Of a stretch of DNA of 64,000 nucleotides, positions 25,151 through 32,917 are shown piece by piece (the stretch's first letter is position 1; every line of letters starts with the position of its first letter). Source of the DNA: Metabacillus rhizolycopersici (GTDB lineage: Bacteria > Bacillota > Bacilli > Bacillales > Bacillaceae); NCBI RefSeq assembly GCF_020075705.1, contig NZ_JAIQUM010000010.1, positions 1 through 64,000 of the forward strand. The letters run 5' to 3'. Made by a program: the position numbers and the translations under genes. The notes below the pieces were generated by a model. The model had not been told where the DNA came from. It did not search any database and saw only the letters and a list, made by a program, of their open reading frames with translations.

Positions 25151-25516
25151 TTGGAAATGGAAGCTAGAAACTCTACTGAATCCGCACTAATAAAATATAA
25201 AGAAGGACTTGGTATATTCACAGAAAAGATGCCTGAATTTGCAAGACAATTTAATCACTTTACTGAAGAGTGCTTTAAAGAAGGTGTATTATCTCAAAAA
25301 GCAAAACAATTAATCGCGTTAGGCATCAGTCTACATGCTCAGGACGAGTACTGTATCATTTATCATACAAAAGGTTGTCTTGATCAAGGATGCTCGGAAC
25401 TAGAAATTCTTGAAGCTGTAGGTGTGACTGCAGCATTTGGCGGTGGGGCATCCATGAGTCAGGGAGTTACACTTGTTCAGGAGTGTATTCAGGAACTGAA
25501 TCGATTGAAACAGTAA
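25151..25516 (+). CDS. Carboxymuconolactone decarboxylase/AhpD-like protein
   Basis: A 121-residue alpha-helical CMD-family protein with the AhpD-type core [19 protein letters not shown] and CIIYHTKG, followed by [11 protein letters not shown]. The AhpD redox pair CxxC is not complete: only the second Cys and the His (CIIYH) are present, so a peroxidase-type disulfide cycle is doubtful. The frame starts with TTG 25151; ATG 25157 is an alternative. Stand-alone gene, substrate unknown. Confidence 0.8.
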   Translation: MEMEARNSTESALIKYKEGLGIFTEKMPEFARQFNHFTEECFKEGVLSQKAKQLIALGISLHAQDEYCIIYHTKGCLDQGCSELEILEAVGVTAAFGGGASMSQGVTLVQECIQELNRLKQ

Positions 25517-25706
25517 ACTGAATTAAAAGCATTTTCAAACATGCGATAACAGTTATAGTTGTATTTTTTTAAGGTGAAATCATAATGGTTTCATCTTTTC
25601 TCTTTTGATTTTCATCCAGTTACCACTGAACAGACCTGACCACTTATCTTTCTCTCATCATTAATCCAGGAACTAGCAAATAAAGTATAAAAGGGGAGGG
25701 ATAGTC

Positions 25707-25898
25707 ATGTATTCTACAGGAGTATATGTACAAGAAATGTTGGTCCTATACGGTCGTGCAATGTTAGGTTTTACTGCTAGAAAAAATGAAAACGCAAACG
25801 TTGTTTTAAAACAACAGATTCTATATATCACTTTACCAACCCTCATTTTATACTCTTTCGTAAAAAAACTGGTAATATCCAGTTTTTTAGTCATTTGA
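25707..25898 (+). CDS. Small ORF of unknown function
   Basis: A 63-codon frame starting at an ATG behind AAGGGGAGGG, a strong site. The first 40 codons look translated (MYSTGVYVQEML), but the last third runs through a hairpin at 25863-25888, so the real C-terminus is uncertain. No family recognised. Confidence 0.4.
   Translation: MYSTGVYVQEMLVLYGRAMLGFTARKNENANVVLKQQILYITLPTLILYSFVKKLVISSFLVI
25863..25888 (+). terminator. Short intrinsic terminator
   Basis: AAAAAACTGG and CCAGTTTTTT pair around a six-base loop. Confidence 0.6.
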
Positions 25899-26085
25899 AT
25901 GAGAAGGCCTTATCAACTTCTAGAGAAACAAAAAATGTGTATGAAGAATTGATTCTTTTTGGCAACCAAGGATTTATTGAAAAAACGTTATTTTAATCTC
26001 TTTTTGGAGAGTAGGGAATGAATAATTAAAGTTAATATGAGCAAAATGGAATAGCATAAGATTGGAGCGGTTATGAGAAACTAAA

Positions 26086-26514
26086 TTACTGGAGTAAACG
26101 ATTTAGAAAATTCACATGCTCTCTGTCCTTATTTAATATTTCTTCAATTAATTGATAACTTTCAGGGTCTAAATCATCTTTTACAATTTCTTCTGATATT
26201 TGAATCCCATAATAATCTTCTCCCTTTAATGCACTTTCGATTATTCCAGAAGGAGAATCAGGAATCATGAATTGACCAATATAACCTTGGATGGAACCAA
26301 TTAACCCTTCATTATCGACTGGTGTTCCTCCAAGATTTTGTATTCTTTCTGCAACTTTTAAGGCATGGCTCTTGTGATCTTGTTGAATTCTTTGAAATTC
26401 ACTTTTTATATAAGGGTCTGCTAATTTCTGAATGTGGTGTTCATAAGCATGGATACCCATGTATTGCCCCTTTAAAAAAGTATTTAAGGTTTTTATTACA
26501 TTGCTTACCGACAT
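26086..26514 (-). CDS. DUF2383 ferritin-like four-helix protein
   Basis: A 142-residue helical protein with FLKGQYMGIHAYEHHI and QDHKSHALKVAERIQNLGG, as in the DUF2383/PA2169 family of ferritin-like bundles. The frame extends to 26535, but that contains the ribosome binding site AAAGGAG for ATG 26514. It is divergent from a general-stress-type gene and may be stress induced too. Metal binding is possible (His and Glu in the helices) but not shown. Confidence 0.75.
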   Translation of the reverse strand: MSVSNVIKTLNTFLKGQYMGIHAYEHHIQKLADPYIKSEFQRIQQDHKSHALKVAERIQNLGGTPVDNEGLIGSIQGYIGQFMIPDSPSGIIESALKGEDYYGIQISEEIVKDDLDPESYQLIEEILNKDREHVNFLNRLLQ

Positions 26515-26592
26515 TTGAACACACTCCTTTTTCATTTATTGTCTTCTTAGTAGTGGATGTTATTCTTTGCATGGATTGGTAAATATTTTTCA

Positions 26593-26619
26593 GTTTCATG
26601 GCAATATCTAAGAGGGAAA
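26593..26619 (+). promoter_or_regulatory. Possible sigma-B promoter
   Basis: GTTTCA (26593-26598), 15 bases and GGGAAA (26614-26619) resemble the sigma-B consensus GTTTAA / GGGTAT. The gene behind it is of the YdaG type, a sigma-B regulon member in Bacillus subtilis. Confidence 0.45.
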
Positions 26620-26652
26620 TTATAATAGCTTATGAAAAAGGAGGATGAATCT

Positions 26653-27081
26653 ATGAGCGATCAAGATTTAAAAGAACAGGTGTTAAAAATTATTTCTGAT
26701 CACAGAACTGGTATCCTGTCATCGGTTGAAAATAATAAGCCTCATTCACGATATATGACGTTTTATAATGAGGACTTAACATTATTTACACCAACAAAAA
26801 TGGATACTGAGAAAATTGAGGAAATAGAAAAAAATCCAGCTGTTTCTGTATTGTTGGGGTATGAAGAGAAAGGACAAAGCGATAGCTATGTTGAAGTTTC
26901 TGGGACAACTTCCATTAATGATTCACAGGCTTTGAAAACACAATTCTGGGATAAATCATTTAATAAATGGTTTAACGGCCCTGAAGATCCGAACTTCGTA
27001 TTTCTTCAAATACAACCTGAAACGATTCGTGTCCTAAACATTCATGATGAACCGCCAAAAGAACTTACTCTAGATCATTAA
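26653..27081 (+). CDS. Pyridoxamine 5'-phosphate oxidase-family general stress protein (YdaG-like)
   Basis: A 142-residue split-barrel flavin-binding protein of the general stress protein 26 type. Typical segments are GILSSVENNKPHSRYMTF, LTLFTPT and KNPAVSVLLGYE. The ATG at 26632 is discarded because AAGGAGGATGA lies just before ATG 26653. The family binds FMN or F420-like cofactors; its stress role is not well defined. Confidence 0.85.
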   Translation: MSDQDLKEQVLKIISDHRTGILSSVENNKPHSRYMTFYNEDLTLFTPTKMDTEKIEEIEKNPAVSVLLGYEEKGQSDSYVEVSGTTSINDSQALKTQFWDKSFNKWFNGPEDPNFVFLQIQPETIRVLNIHDEPPKELTLDH

Positions 27082-27142
27082 GGATAAATAAATTAGTCTA
27101 TCTCCAAAACTAATCCTATCCTGATTTCGCTCTTCTTTTTAT

Positions 27143-28108
27143 TTACCTCAAATAAAAAGAAGAGCCATCAATCATGTCAACGTCTGCTCTGGTTTTGACT
27201 TCCTCAATTAAGTTAAAAAGTGCTTCATCTTTTCTCTTAGCTTCAATCATACAATCAATTTGCGGAATACTGCCTTTTATCTCTTTTAAGAACTTGAAAA
27301 ACATATCAATGTCTACATAATCTGAATGATGACGGAATGCTTTAGCGCTTTTGGGACTTGAAATGTGCATTTTTATCGGTAGCGGAGAATGCCTCCATGT
27401 TTGCACAACTCGATCCCATTGCTCCTCCCATTTTGAATTTTGATGATGGGCAAGGTGATGATGATAATCGAATACTAACGGGATATCTAGTTTTTCGCAT
27501 AAGTAAAGGGTATCCTCTAATGTAAAAGAAGTATCGTCATTTTCAAGCATGATCATTTTTTGAATAGATCTTGGGATGACCATCCAATTATCAATAAACC
27601 GTTCAAGTGAATGTTCGGTTTCCTTATAGTTGCCACCAACATGCATGACACAGCGATGAGTGGGATCAATCCCCATAGCTTTTAGTAAGAAATAATGCAA
27701 CTTCAAAGTATTGATTGAGTTTTTCAAGATGTGTTCCTGCATAGAATTAATAAGGACAAAGTGATCTGGATGAAAATCGATTCGAATCTTATGTTTTTTG
27801 GTGAAATTCCCAATCTCACTCAGCAGCCCTTTTAGTGGTTTCATATAATTCCAATCAAGCAATTCTTCATGGTTCGCCAAAGGAATAAGGCGAGAGGTTA
27901 ATCGATAAAAATGAATCTCAGAAGCCACATTATGCTTTAATAACCGTAGTGTATTTTGTAAATTCAAGAGCGCGATTCGTTCCAATTTGCGAATGGCAGC
28001 TTCCCGATCATCAATTTTCTGGAATTGGGCAAACGTCATTGTTTTCGATGGGGACGCATTTTTTAGCTCCATGCTCATAGCAACATAGCCGAGACGTACA
28101 ATCGTCAT
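27143..28108 (-). CDS. uvsE: UV damage endonuclease UvsE (second copy)
   Basis: A 321-residue UVDE-family TIM-barrel nuclease: RLGYVAMSMEL, NASPSKTMTF, FHPDHFVLI, MLENDD, DYHHHLAHH and HISSPK supply the metal-binding His, Glu and Asp residues. It nicks DNA 5' of UV photoproducts. It is a tandem, clearly diverged paralogue of the gene at 28156 and lies 47 bases behind it, likely in one operon. In the family motif FHPNQF it has FHPDHF. Confidence 0.92.
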   Translation of the reverse strand: MTIVRLGYVAMSMELKNASPSKTMTFAQFQKIDDREAAIRKLERIALLNLQNTLRLLKHNVASEIHFYRLTSRLIPLANHEELLDWNYMKPLKGLLSEIGNFTKKHKIRIDFHPDHFVLINSMQEHILKNSINTLKLHYFLLKAMGIDPTHRCVMHVGGNYKETEHSLERFIDNWMVIPRSIQKMIMLENDDTSFTLEDTLYLCEKLDIPLVFDYHHHLAHHQNSKWEEQWDRVVQTWRHSPLPIKMHISSPKSAKAFRHHSDYVDIDMFFKFLKEIKGSIPQIDCMIEAKRKDEALFNLIEEVKTRADVDMIDGSSFYLR

Positions 28109-28155
28109 TTTTCCACCTCATCCTATTAGGGCGTTTTCATTTTAATCCTTGCAAT

Positions 28156-29109
28156 TTACCATTCCACAGATGAACTAGATATACGTCTGACTCCTCGAAT
28201 AGAGGCTATTTCTTCGATAAGTCTGTGCATAGCAAGGTTTTTTTGTTTGGCTTCTATCATAATGTCAAAGTCTTGATTCAGCACCTTTGCCATTTTTAAG
28301 AAAGGAAGGACAAATTCGATCGAGACAAAATCAGCGTGGGAACGATAGGCTTGATCTGACTTTGGTGAAGATAGGTGGACTTTTGGAACCGTATGACAGA
28401 CATTCCATGTGTTAAATATCCGTTGTAAATAAAGAGGGAGATCAACACCCCCTTGATTTGCCATATAGTGATGATAATCGAGAATCATTGGAATATTTTC
28501 TTTTTCGCAAGTAATAAGTGTTTCCTCTACATCATAGGTCTTATCATCATTTTCAAGAGTCATATGCCTTTTAATTTCATTAGGTAATTTTTTTATATTT
28601 TGATGGAATCGTCTTAATGCCTCTGTTTTGTCCCCATAGGCTCCACCAATATGAATATTTATAATTCCTCTTTCTAGCGCATTCATAGCCTCAATCATTT
28701 GAAAATGGTATTTCATATCTGTCACTGCATTCAGAGTCACTTCTTCACGCGGACTTGTGAAAAGTGTAAATTGATTTGGGTGAAAGCTCGGCCGAAACTT
28801 GAACTGTTGAATTAATTGTCCAAGTTCTTCCCATTCGGTCTTGAAAGGGGTTATAAAATCCCACATCACGTCTGGATGGGTTGCTAAGGGGACTAGTGAG
28901 CTTGAAAACCGATACAATTCGATTTCATGCGCGATATTATAATACAAAATTCTTTTCGTATGCTGTAAATTTTGCGCGGTAACAGATTTTAACTTTTCCA
29001 TTCGCTCATTTTTAGGAAGAGCCGAATACCGTGCAAAAGTTAAAGCCTTCGAAGGACTTGCATCCCATAATCCTAATGCATTAGCTACATAACCGAAACG
29101 AATCCTCAT
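28156..29109 (-). CDS. uvsE: UV damage endonuclease UvsE (first copy)
   Basis: A 317-residue UVDE protein with RFGYVANALGL, DASPSKALTF, SFHPNQFTLF, HIGGAYGDK, LENDDK, DYHHYMANQ and HLSSPKSD, the complete metal-site set. It is first in the pair. Two adjacent copies are unusual; the second could have a different lesion preference or simply raise dosage. splAB lies 3.5 kb away. Confidence 0.93.
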   Translation of the reverse strand: MRIRFGYVANALGLWDASPSKALTFARYSALPKNERMEKLKSVTAQNLQHTKRILYYNIAHEIELYRFSSSLVPLATHPDVMWDFITPFKTEWEELGQLIQQFKFRPSFHPNQFTLFTSPREEVTLNAVTDMKYHFQMIEAMNALERGIINIHIGGAYGDKTEALRRFHQNIKKLPNEIKRHMTLENDDKTYDVEETLITCEKENIPMILDYHHYMANQGGVDLPLYLQRIFNTWNVCHTVPKVHLSSPKSDQAYRSHADFVSIEFVLPFLKMAKVLNQDFDIMIEAKQKNLAMHRLIEEIASIRGVRRISSSSVEW

Positions 29110-29615
29110 ATATCTTTCCCCTTAATTTAGTACATGCTTCAAAAAGTCTTAATCGATGATTGACAAGGCATGTTTAGACAGTGAGTTAAAAACTAACTTA
29201 AATATCTTTATGTTATACGAATTCTTATTTTGCTATACAGGTAGGTAGATCATAAGTTAGGCCGAGCTGGAGGAAGAGAAGGACAAGCAGCTTGAGAAGT
29301 ACTTCATTGATAGAACTGACCCGCGAAAAATGAGTGGCCAATCATCATTATCTTTAAAAACATATAACTCTATTCGGAAAATCTGGAGATGTTTGGGTTT
29401 TTGAATTAAAAGGATGATTCCTAAAATGCATACCTAGTTATGCATTTTTTCAATTTTTTTTAAGGCTAGATTCGAGTTAAAATAAATGAAAGAAATAATT
29501 AATTCAGATACAATAAAGAGGAGCTAGAAAAGTCGAATGTATTGATTTTTAGTAAATGGCATTTTTATTATTGCAAGTGAGTTACTATTTAATAATAAAA
29601 GAGGAGAGCTAATTT
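29110..29615. other. Intergenic region with possible decayed coding sequence
   Basis: Upstream of the RraA-like gene. A short plus-strand open stretch near 29266-29403 reads like a decayed protein C-terminus (KQLEKYFIDRTDPRKM), but no family is recognised. The RraA gene probably has its promoter in the AT-rich 100 bases before 29616. Confidence 0.35.
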
Positions 29616-30230
29616 ATGAGTATAGTAGATCAATTTCAAGAAATTCCAACAACTTGTATTTCTGATTCTATGCAAGGTCTTAATAACTTAGATTCTGCCA
29701 TTAAGCCATTAAAAGACGAATATAAAGTTGTAGGACGAGCTTTTACTGTCAAAATGCCTGTAGGTGATAATCTAGTCTTTTTAAAAGCGATTCGAGAGGC
29801 GAAGCCAGGAGATGTTTTAGTAGTTGATGCCAAAGGTGATACTTACCGTGCGATTGCTGGCGATTTTATTGTAGGAATGGCACAGACACTAGGTATTAAA
29901 GGAATTGTTGTGGATGGTGTTATCCGCGATATTGAAGGAATTAAACAATTGAACTTCCCCGTTTTTTGTAAAGGGACAACAATAGCAGCGAGCGGAAAAG
30001 CAGGATATGGGGAACTGAATGTGCCTATCTCTTGTGGGGGAGCTACAATTCATCCAGGTGATATTATTGTCGGTGACGCAGATGGGGTTGTCGTTATTCC
30101 GCAGGCAGTGGAACAAGAAGTCTTGGTTAAGTCCTCAGAAAAATTAGAATTCGATATAAAAAGGGCTGAAAAAGTTTCCGGAAAGCGAGAAGAAATAATA
30201 AAATATCTAGACGATTTTCTTTCAAAGTAA
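29616..30230 (+). CDS. RraA-family protein (possible 4-hydroxy-4-methyl-2-oxoglutarate aldolase)
   Basis: A 204-residue RraA-like fold with TCISDSMQGL, GDNLVFLKAI, GDVLVVDAKG, DGVIRDIEGI and GDADGVVVIP. The G-x-R-D segment (GVIRD) holds the Arg and Asp used by the class II pyruvate aldolase members, so enzyme activity is possible. It precedes remnants of an MFS transporter and a four-carbon sugar acid kinase, suggesting an original small catabolic locus. Start ATG behind AGAGGAGAG. Confidence 0.85.
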   Translation: MSIVDQFQEIPTTCISDSMQGLNNLDSAIKPLKDEYKVVGRAFTVKMPVGDNLVFLKAIREAKPGDVLVVDAKGDTYRAIAGDFIVGMAQTLGIKGIVVDGVIRDIEGIKQLNFPVFCKGTTIAASGKAGYGELNVPISCGGATIHPGDIIVGDADGVVVIPQAVEQEVLVKSSEKLEFDIKRAEKVSGKREEIIKYLDDFLSK

Positions 30231-30314
30231 GAGAAAATATAGAATAAAGAACAAAACCAAACAAGTGAAGGGTGAATTCGAATTTCGTCTTTCCCTTAGT
30301 TGGTTTTATTATTA

Positions 30315-30756
30315 CATAAGTTTAATATACCACCCTGAGGCCACAGCCATTCCAAACATACTAAAATACTGATCTCAATTTTCGTTATTCGCGGCATCTC
30401 CAAGAACATTCTGTAAGGAGACTGCAATAAATACGTTCGATAGACCAACTATAAATTGACTAGTATAAAGAGCCCACATTTTGGGAGATAAATAAGGAAA
30501 TATCATACCAATAGCAATTCCGATTAAAACAGGCAATCTGTCCCCGATTTTATCAGCAATCCTACCGGCTTGAATGGCAGAAAATAATAGTGAAAATGCA
30601 AAAAAGCTGCGGTGAGAGTATCCCTATTTCAAAAGTTGATAACCCCATTTCAGAAGCATATAAAGTCATGATAGGTGTAGTAAGATTTAGTGCAACCTGA
30701 AAGCCTATGTTATACCATGAGAATTTTTTATGGAAGAGAAGGAGTATATCAACCAC
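30315..30756 (-). pseudogene. MFS transporter remnant
   Basis: The minus strand carries FSWYNIGFQVALNLTTPIM and, after a frame change near 30600, ADKIGDRLPVLIGIAIG and ALYTSQFIVGLSNVFIAV. These are pieces of one major-facilitator protein. There are frameshifts, the N-terminus and most helices are missing, and the 5' part overlaps the kinase remnant. Confidence 0.65.
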
Positions 30757-30759
30757 TTT

Positions 30760-30944
30760 TTCCGAAAGGAACAGTTAGTAGAAAGCTAGGTATAAAAGGG
30801 AATCATGTTCTTGAGGAGATAGAAATAAACGTATCCTCTGGCCTGGCTATTGGTCGTAATATGTCTATCGTGCTTAAATCAGGCAGTTTTGGAAAAGAGG
30901 ATTTTCTTCACAAGGCAATAGAACACTTGAAAAATATTAATTAA
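30760..30944 (+). pseudogene. Four-carbon acid sugar kinase C-terminal remnant
   Basis: About 60 codons matching the nucleotide-binding end of the DUF1537/OtnK kinase family: TVSRKLGIKGNHVLEEIE, SSGLAIG and VLKSGSFGKEDF. The open frame starts at 30690, but the first part shows no similarity and overlaps the MFS remnant. The N-terminal domain is gone. Confidence 0.6.
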
Positions 30945-30959
30945 ATAAAAGGGAAGGGC

Positions 30960-31376
30960 TTATTTAACTTCCCTTAAGCCCTTCCCTTCAAGAATCTCTT
31001 GTATACCTTCTTCACAAACCCCATAAGAACGCCAAGAACAGTTTTCACAGACATCTTGAATATCGGAGGGAGTGACCTGCTTTCGGATACGGGCTTCAAT
31101 GTATTCCCAATGTAGAATTTGTCCGATTTCAAGCTCCATCTTCTTTAAAATATCAGCATCTCTTTTGTAGATGTTTTCATTTTGGCAGTGGTATTCACCT
31201 GAGTTAGGGTACTTTTCACACAACTGATCAGGTCCCATTACAAGCTTAATCAACGTCTTGGGATTGTTTCTTAAGGTTTGATGCAAACGTGTCATATTTG
31301 CAACGTACTCTGGGGAATAGCCCATTCCCCGATAGCCCAGAAGGCAAAAAAGATGATGGCCTCGTAGCTTATACAT
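30960..31376 (-). CDS. DUF1284 cysteine-containing protein
   Basis: A 138-residue protein beginning MYKLRGHHLFCLLGYRGMGYSP, diagnostic of DUF1284. Conserved cysteines (FCLLG, LCEKY, YHCQN, DVCENC, GVCEEG) suggest a possible Fe-S cluster. ATG 31376 has GGGGGCG upstream; a TTG at 31394 is possible. No operon partner; function unknown. Confidence 0.8.
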   Translation of the reverse strand: MYKLRGHHLFCLLGYRGMGYSPEYVANMTRLHQTLRNNPKTLIKLVMGPDQLCEKYPNSGEYHCQNENIYKRDADILKKMELEIGQILHWEYIEARIRKQVTPSDIQDVCENCSWRSYGVCEEGIQEILEGKGLREVK

Positions 31377-31860
31377 AATTCGCCCCCAGTTCAATAGGAA
31401 TCAATTATTTTTTATGTAAATTAAAATTTATATCTGGTTAACATAACTGGTAATTATAGTATAGCATACTTGAACAATTGGGAACTTATAAAAATAGCAT
31501 ACAAAGGTAGGACTATTTTTTAAGAGCATTATTACTAATATCTTTTCTGATGGTCTTATTTATGAAAATTGATGATAAGAAAACACAAGCAGTAGATACA
31601 GATTTACAGGAGTTTCAAGTTAATACATAAAAACATTCCAATAGAGTTATATTAAAAATTTGTATCGTTCCTAAAAGCCCTTTTTATGAACGAAATAAAC
31701 AAGTAGAAAGTCTGGATTCCATTAGAATCCAGACTTTCTACTTTTAATAATATTGTTAACATTTATCCAAAACTGTTTGCGTTAGCTTCATAAGATAGCA
31801 TATAAAGCAAACTGACACTTTATGTTTTTAGGAAGTAGTTTTTGCAACAGAACCAGTTAT
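31377..31860. other. Intergenic region with terminator
   Basis: AT-rich. A small non-conserved frame around 31563-31630 is probably not a gene. The strong hairpin at 31701-31743 is the only clear element. Confidence 0.4.
31701..31743. terminator. Strong bidirectional hairpin terminator
   Basis: AAGTAGAAAGTCTGGATTC (31701-31719) and its exact complement (31725-31743) form a 19-bp stem with a five-base loop, followed by TTTAA. It lies beyond the 3' end of the LysR gene. Confidence 0.8.
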
Positions 31861-32745
31861 TCAATTCTCTTTCCAATCGAAATTTTCAATAAAATTTACG
31901 AATGCCTTAACGACATTCCATTCTAGAGATTCCTTATGGTAATACATCCACGTTCTTCGCAATATAGGTTCCCCATTCGGATCAGTTAGGTCGATTTTAT
32001 ATAAGTCTTCTATCCCGGTAAGTATCCTACTGGACAATATGCCATACCCTAAACCATTAATAACCATTTCCTTACAGGTATCAACTTGGTCGACTGCTAT
32101 ACTGATAAAGGGTGCTTGCGCATAGTTTTCAGCCCACCAATGATCAATTATTGATTTTAATAAGTAATCCCCTCTATAATCGATTTTTGGAAGCTGGGGG
32201 AGATCAGTAATATCCACCTTTTCCTTTGATGTAATGCAAATGGTTTCTTCAAATAATAGATGTTTCAATAATCCCCTAAAACCATAGTCTCCTCGAATAA
32301 AGCTGATATGAACATCTTTATTGTGTATAAGTTGAGTTACGTCTCTGCTCCATCCTGTAATCACCTTGAATTCTACATGAGGATATTGCATTTTAAATAA
32401 TTTCAAAATATAGGGAAGTTCATAATTTGCAAAAAAATTGGATACGCCCAATTTTAATGTTCCTACAACTTCATTACTTGAATTATTACTCATATTGTGG
32501 ACATTTTCCTTGATTTTTTGATAATGAGCAAGGGCCTCCTCAGCACAATGGACAAGATATTCTCCTTGAGGAGTAAAATGAACTCCTCTGCTTTCACGGG
32601 TTACTATTTTAACACCTAGTTCTTCCTGCATATGCTTTAAACGAGTTGTTAATGCGGGTTGAGTAATAAATAAAAGCCGGGCTGCTTTCGTTATATTTTT
32701 TTGGCTATAGAGAACCTTCAGTATTTCCCAATCACGGTAATCCAT
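31861..32745 (-). CDS. LysR-family transcriptional regulator
   Basis: A 294-residue LysR protein: N-terminal winged helix (NITKAARLLFITQPALTTRLK) and substrate-binding domain (GTLKLGVSNFFANYELP). The frame opens at 32769, but GGAAGG precedes ATG 32745. It is divergent from odhA with 172 bases between, the classical layout for a LysR regulator of its neighbour. It probably controls odhAB in response to a carboxylate; the ligand is unknown. Resembles the CitR/CysL group in domain layout only. Confidence 0.88.
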   Translation of the reverse strand: MDYRDWEILKVLYSQKNITKAARLLFITQPALTTRLKHMQEELGVKIVTRESRGVHFTPQGEYLVHCAEEALAHYQKIKENVHNMSNNSSNEVVGTLKLGVSNFFANYELPYILKLFKMQYPHVEFKVITGWSRDVTQLIHNKDVHISFIRGDYGFRGLLKHLLFEETICITSKEKVDITDLPQLPKIDYRGDYLLKSIIDHWWAENYAQAPFISIAVDQVDTCKEMVINGLGYGILSSRILTGIEDLYKIDLTDPNGEPILRRTWMYYHKESLEWNVVKAFVNFIENFDWKEN

Positions 32746-32843
32746 GATTTTTTTTTCAATCCTTCCCATATAAATATTTTTTATATTTAAATATAATTTT
32801 TTGGCATTTTATTTATTTCAATTATTACATTATCCTTATCTGT

Positions 32844-32862
32844 AAGCAATCAATAATTGCTT
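32844..32862. promoter_or_regulatory. Candidate LysR-regulator operator
   Basis: AAGCAAT-caata-ATTGCTT is a perfect seven-base dyad with five-base spacer, in the divergent region between the LysR gene and odhA. Half-copies (AATTAGGCAAT) follow. Confidence 0.5.
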
Positions 32863-32917
32863 CTCTAATTAGGCAATACAAAATATAAGAAGTAACACAA
32901 TCAAGGGGGTATTGTAA

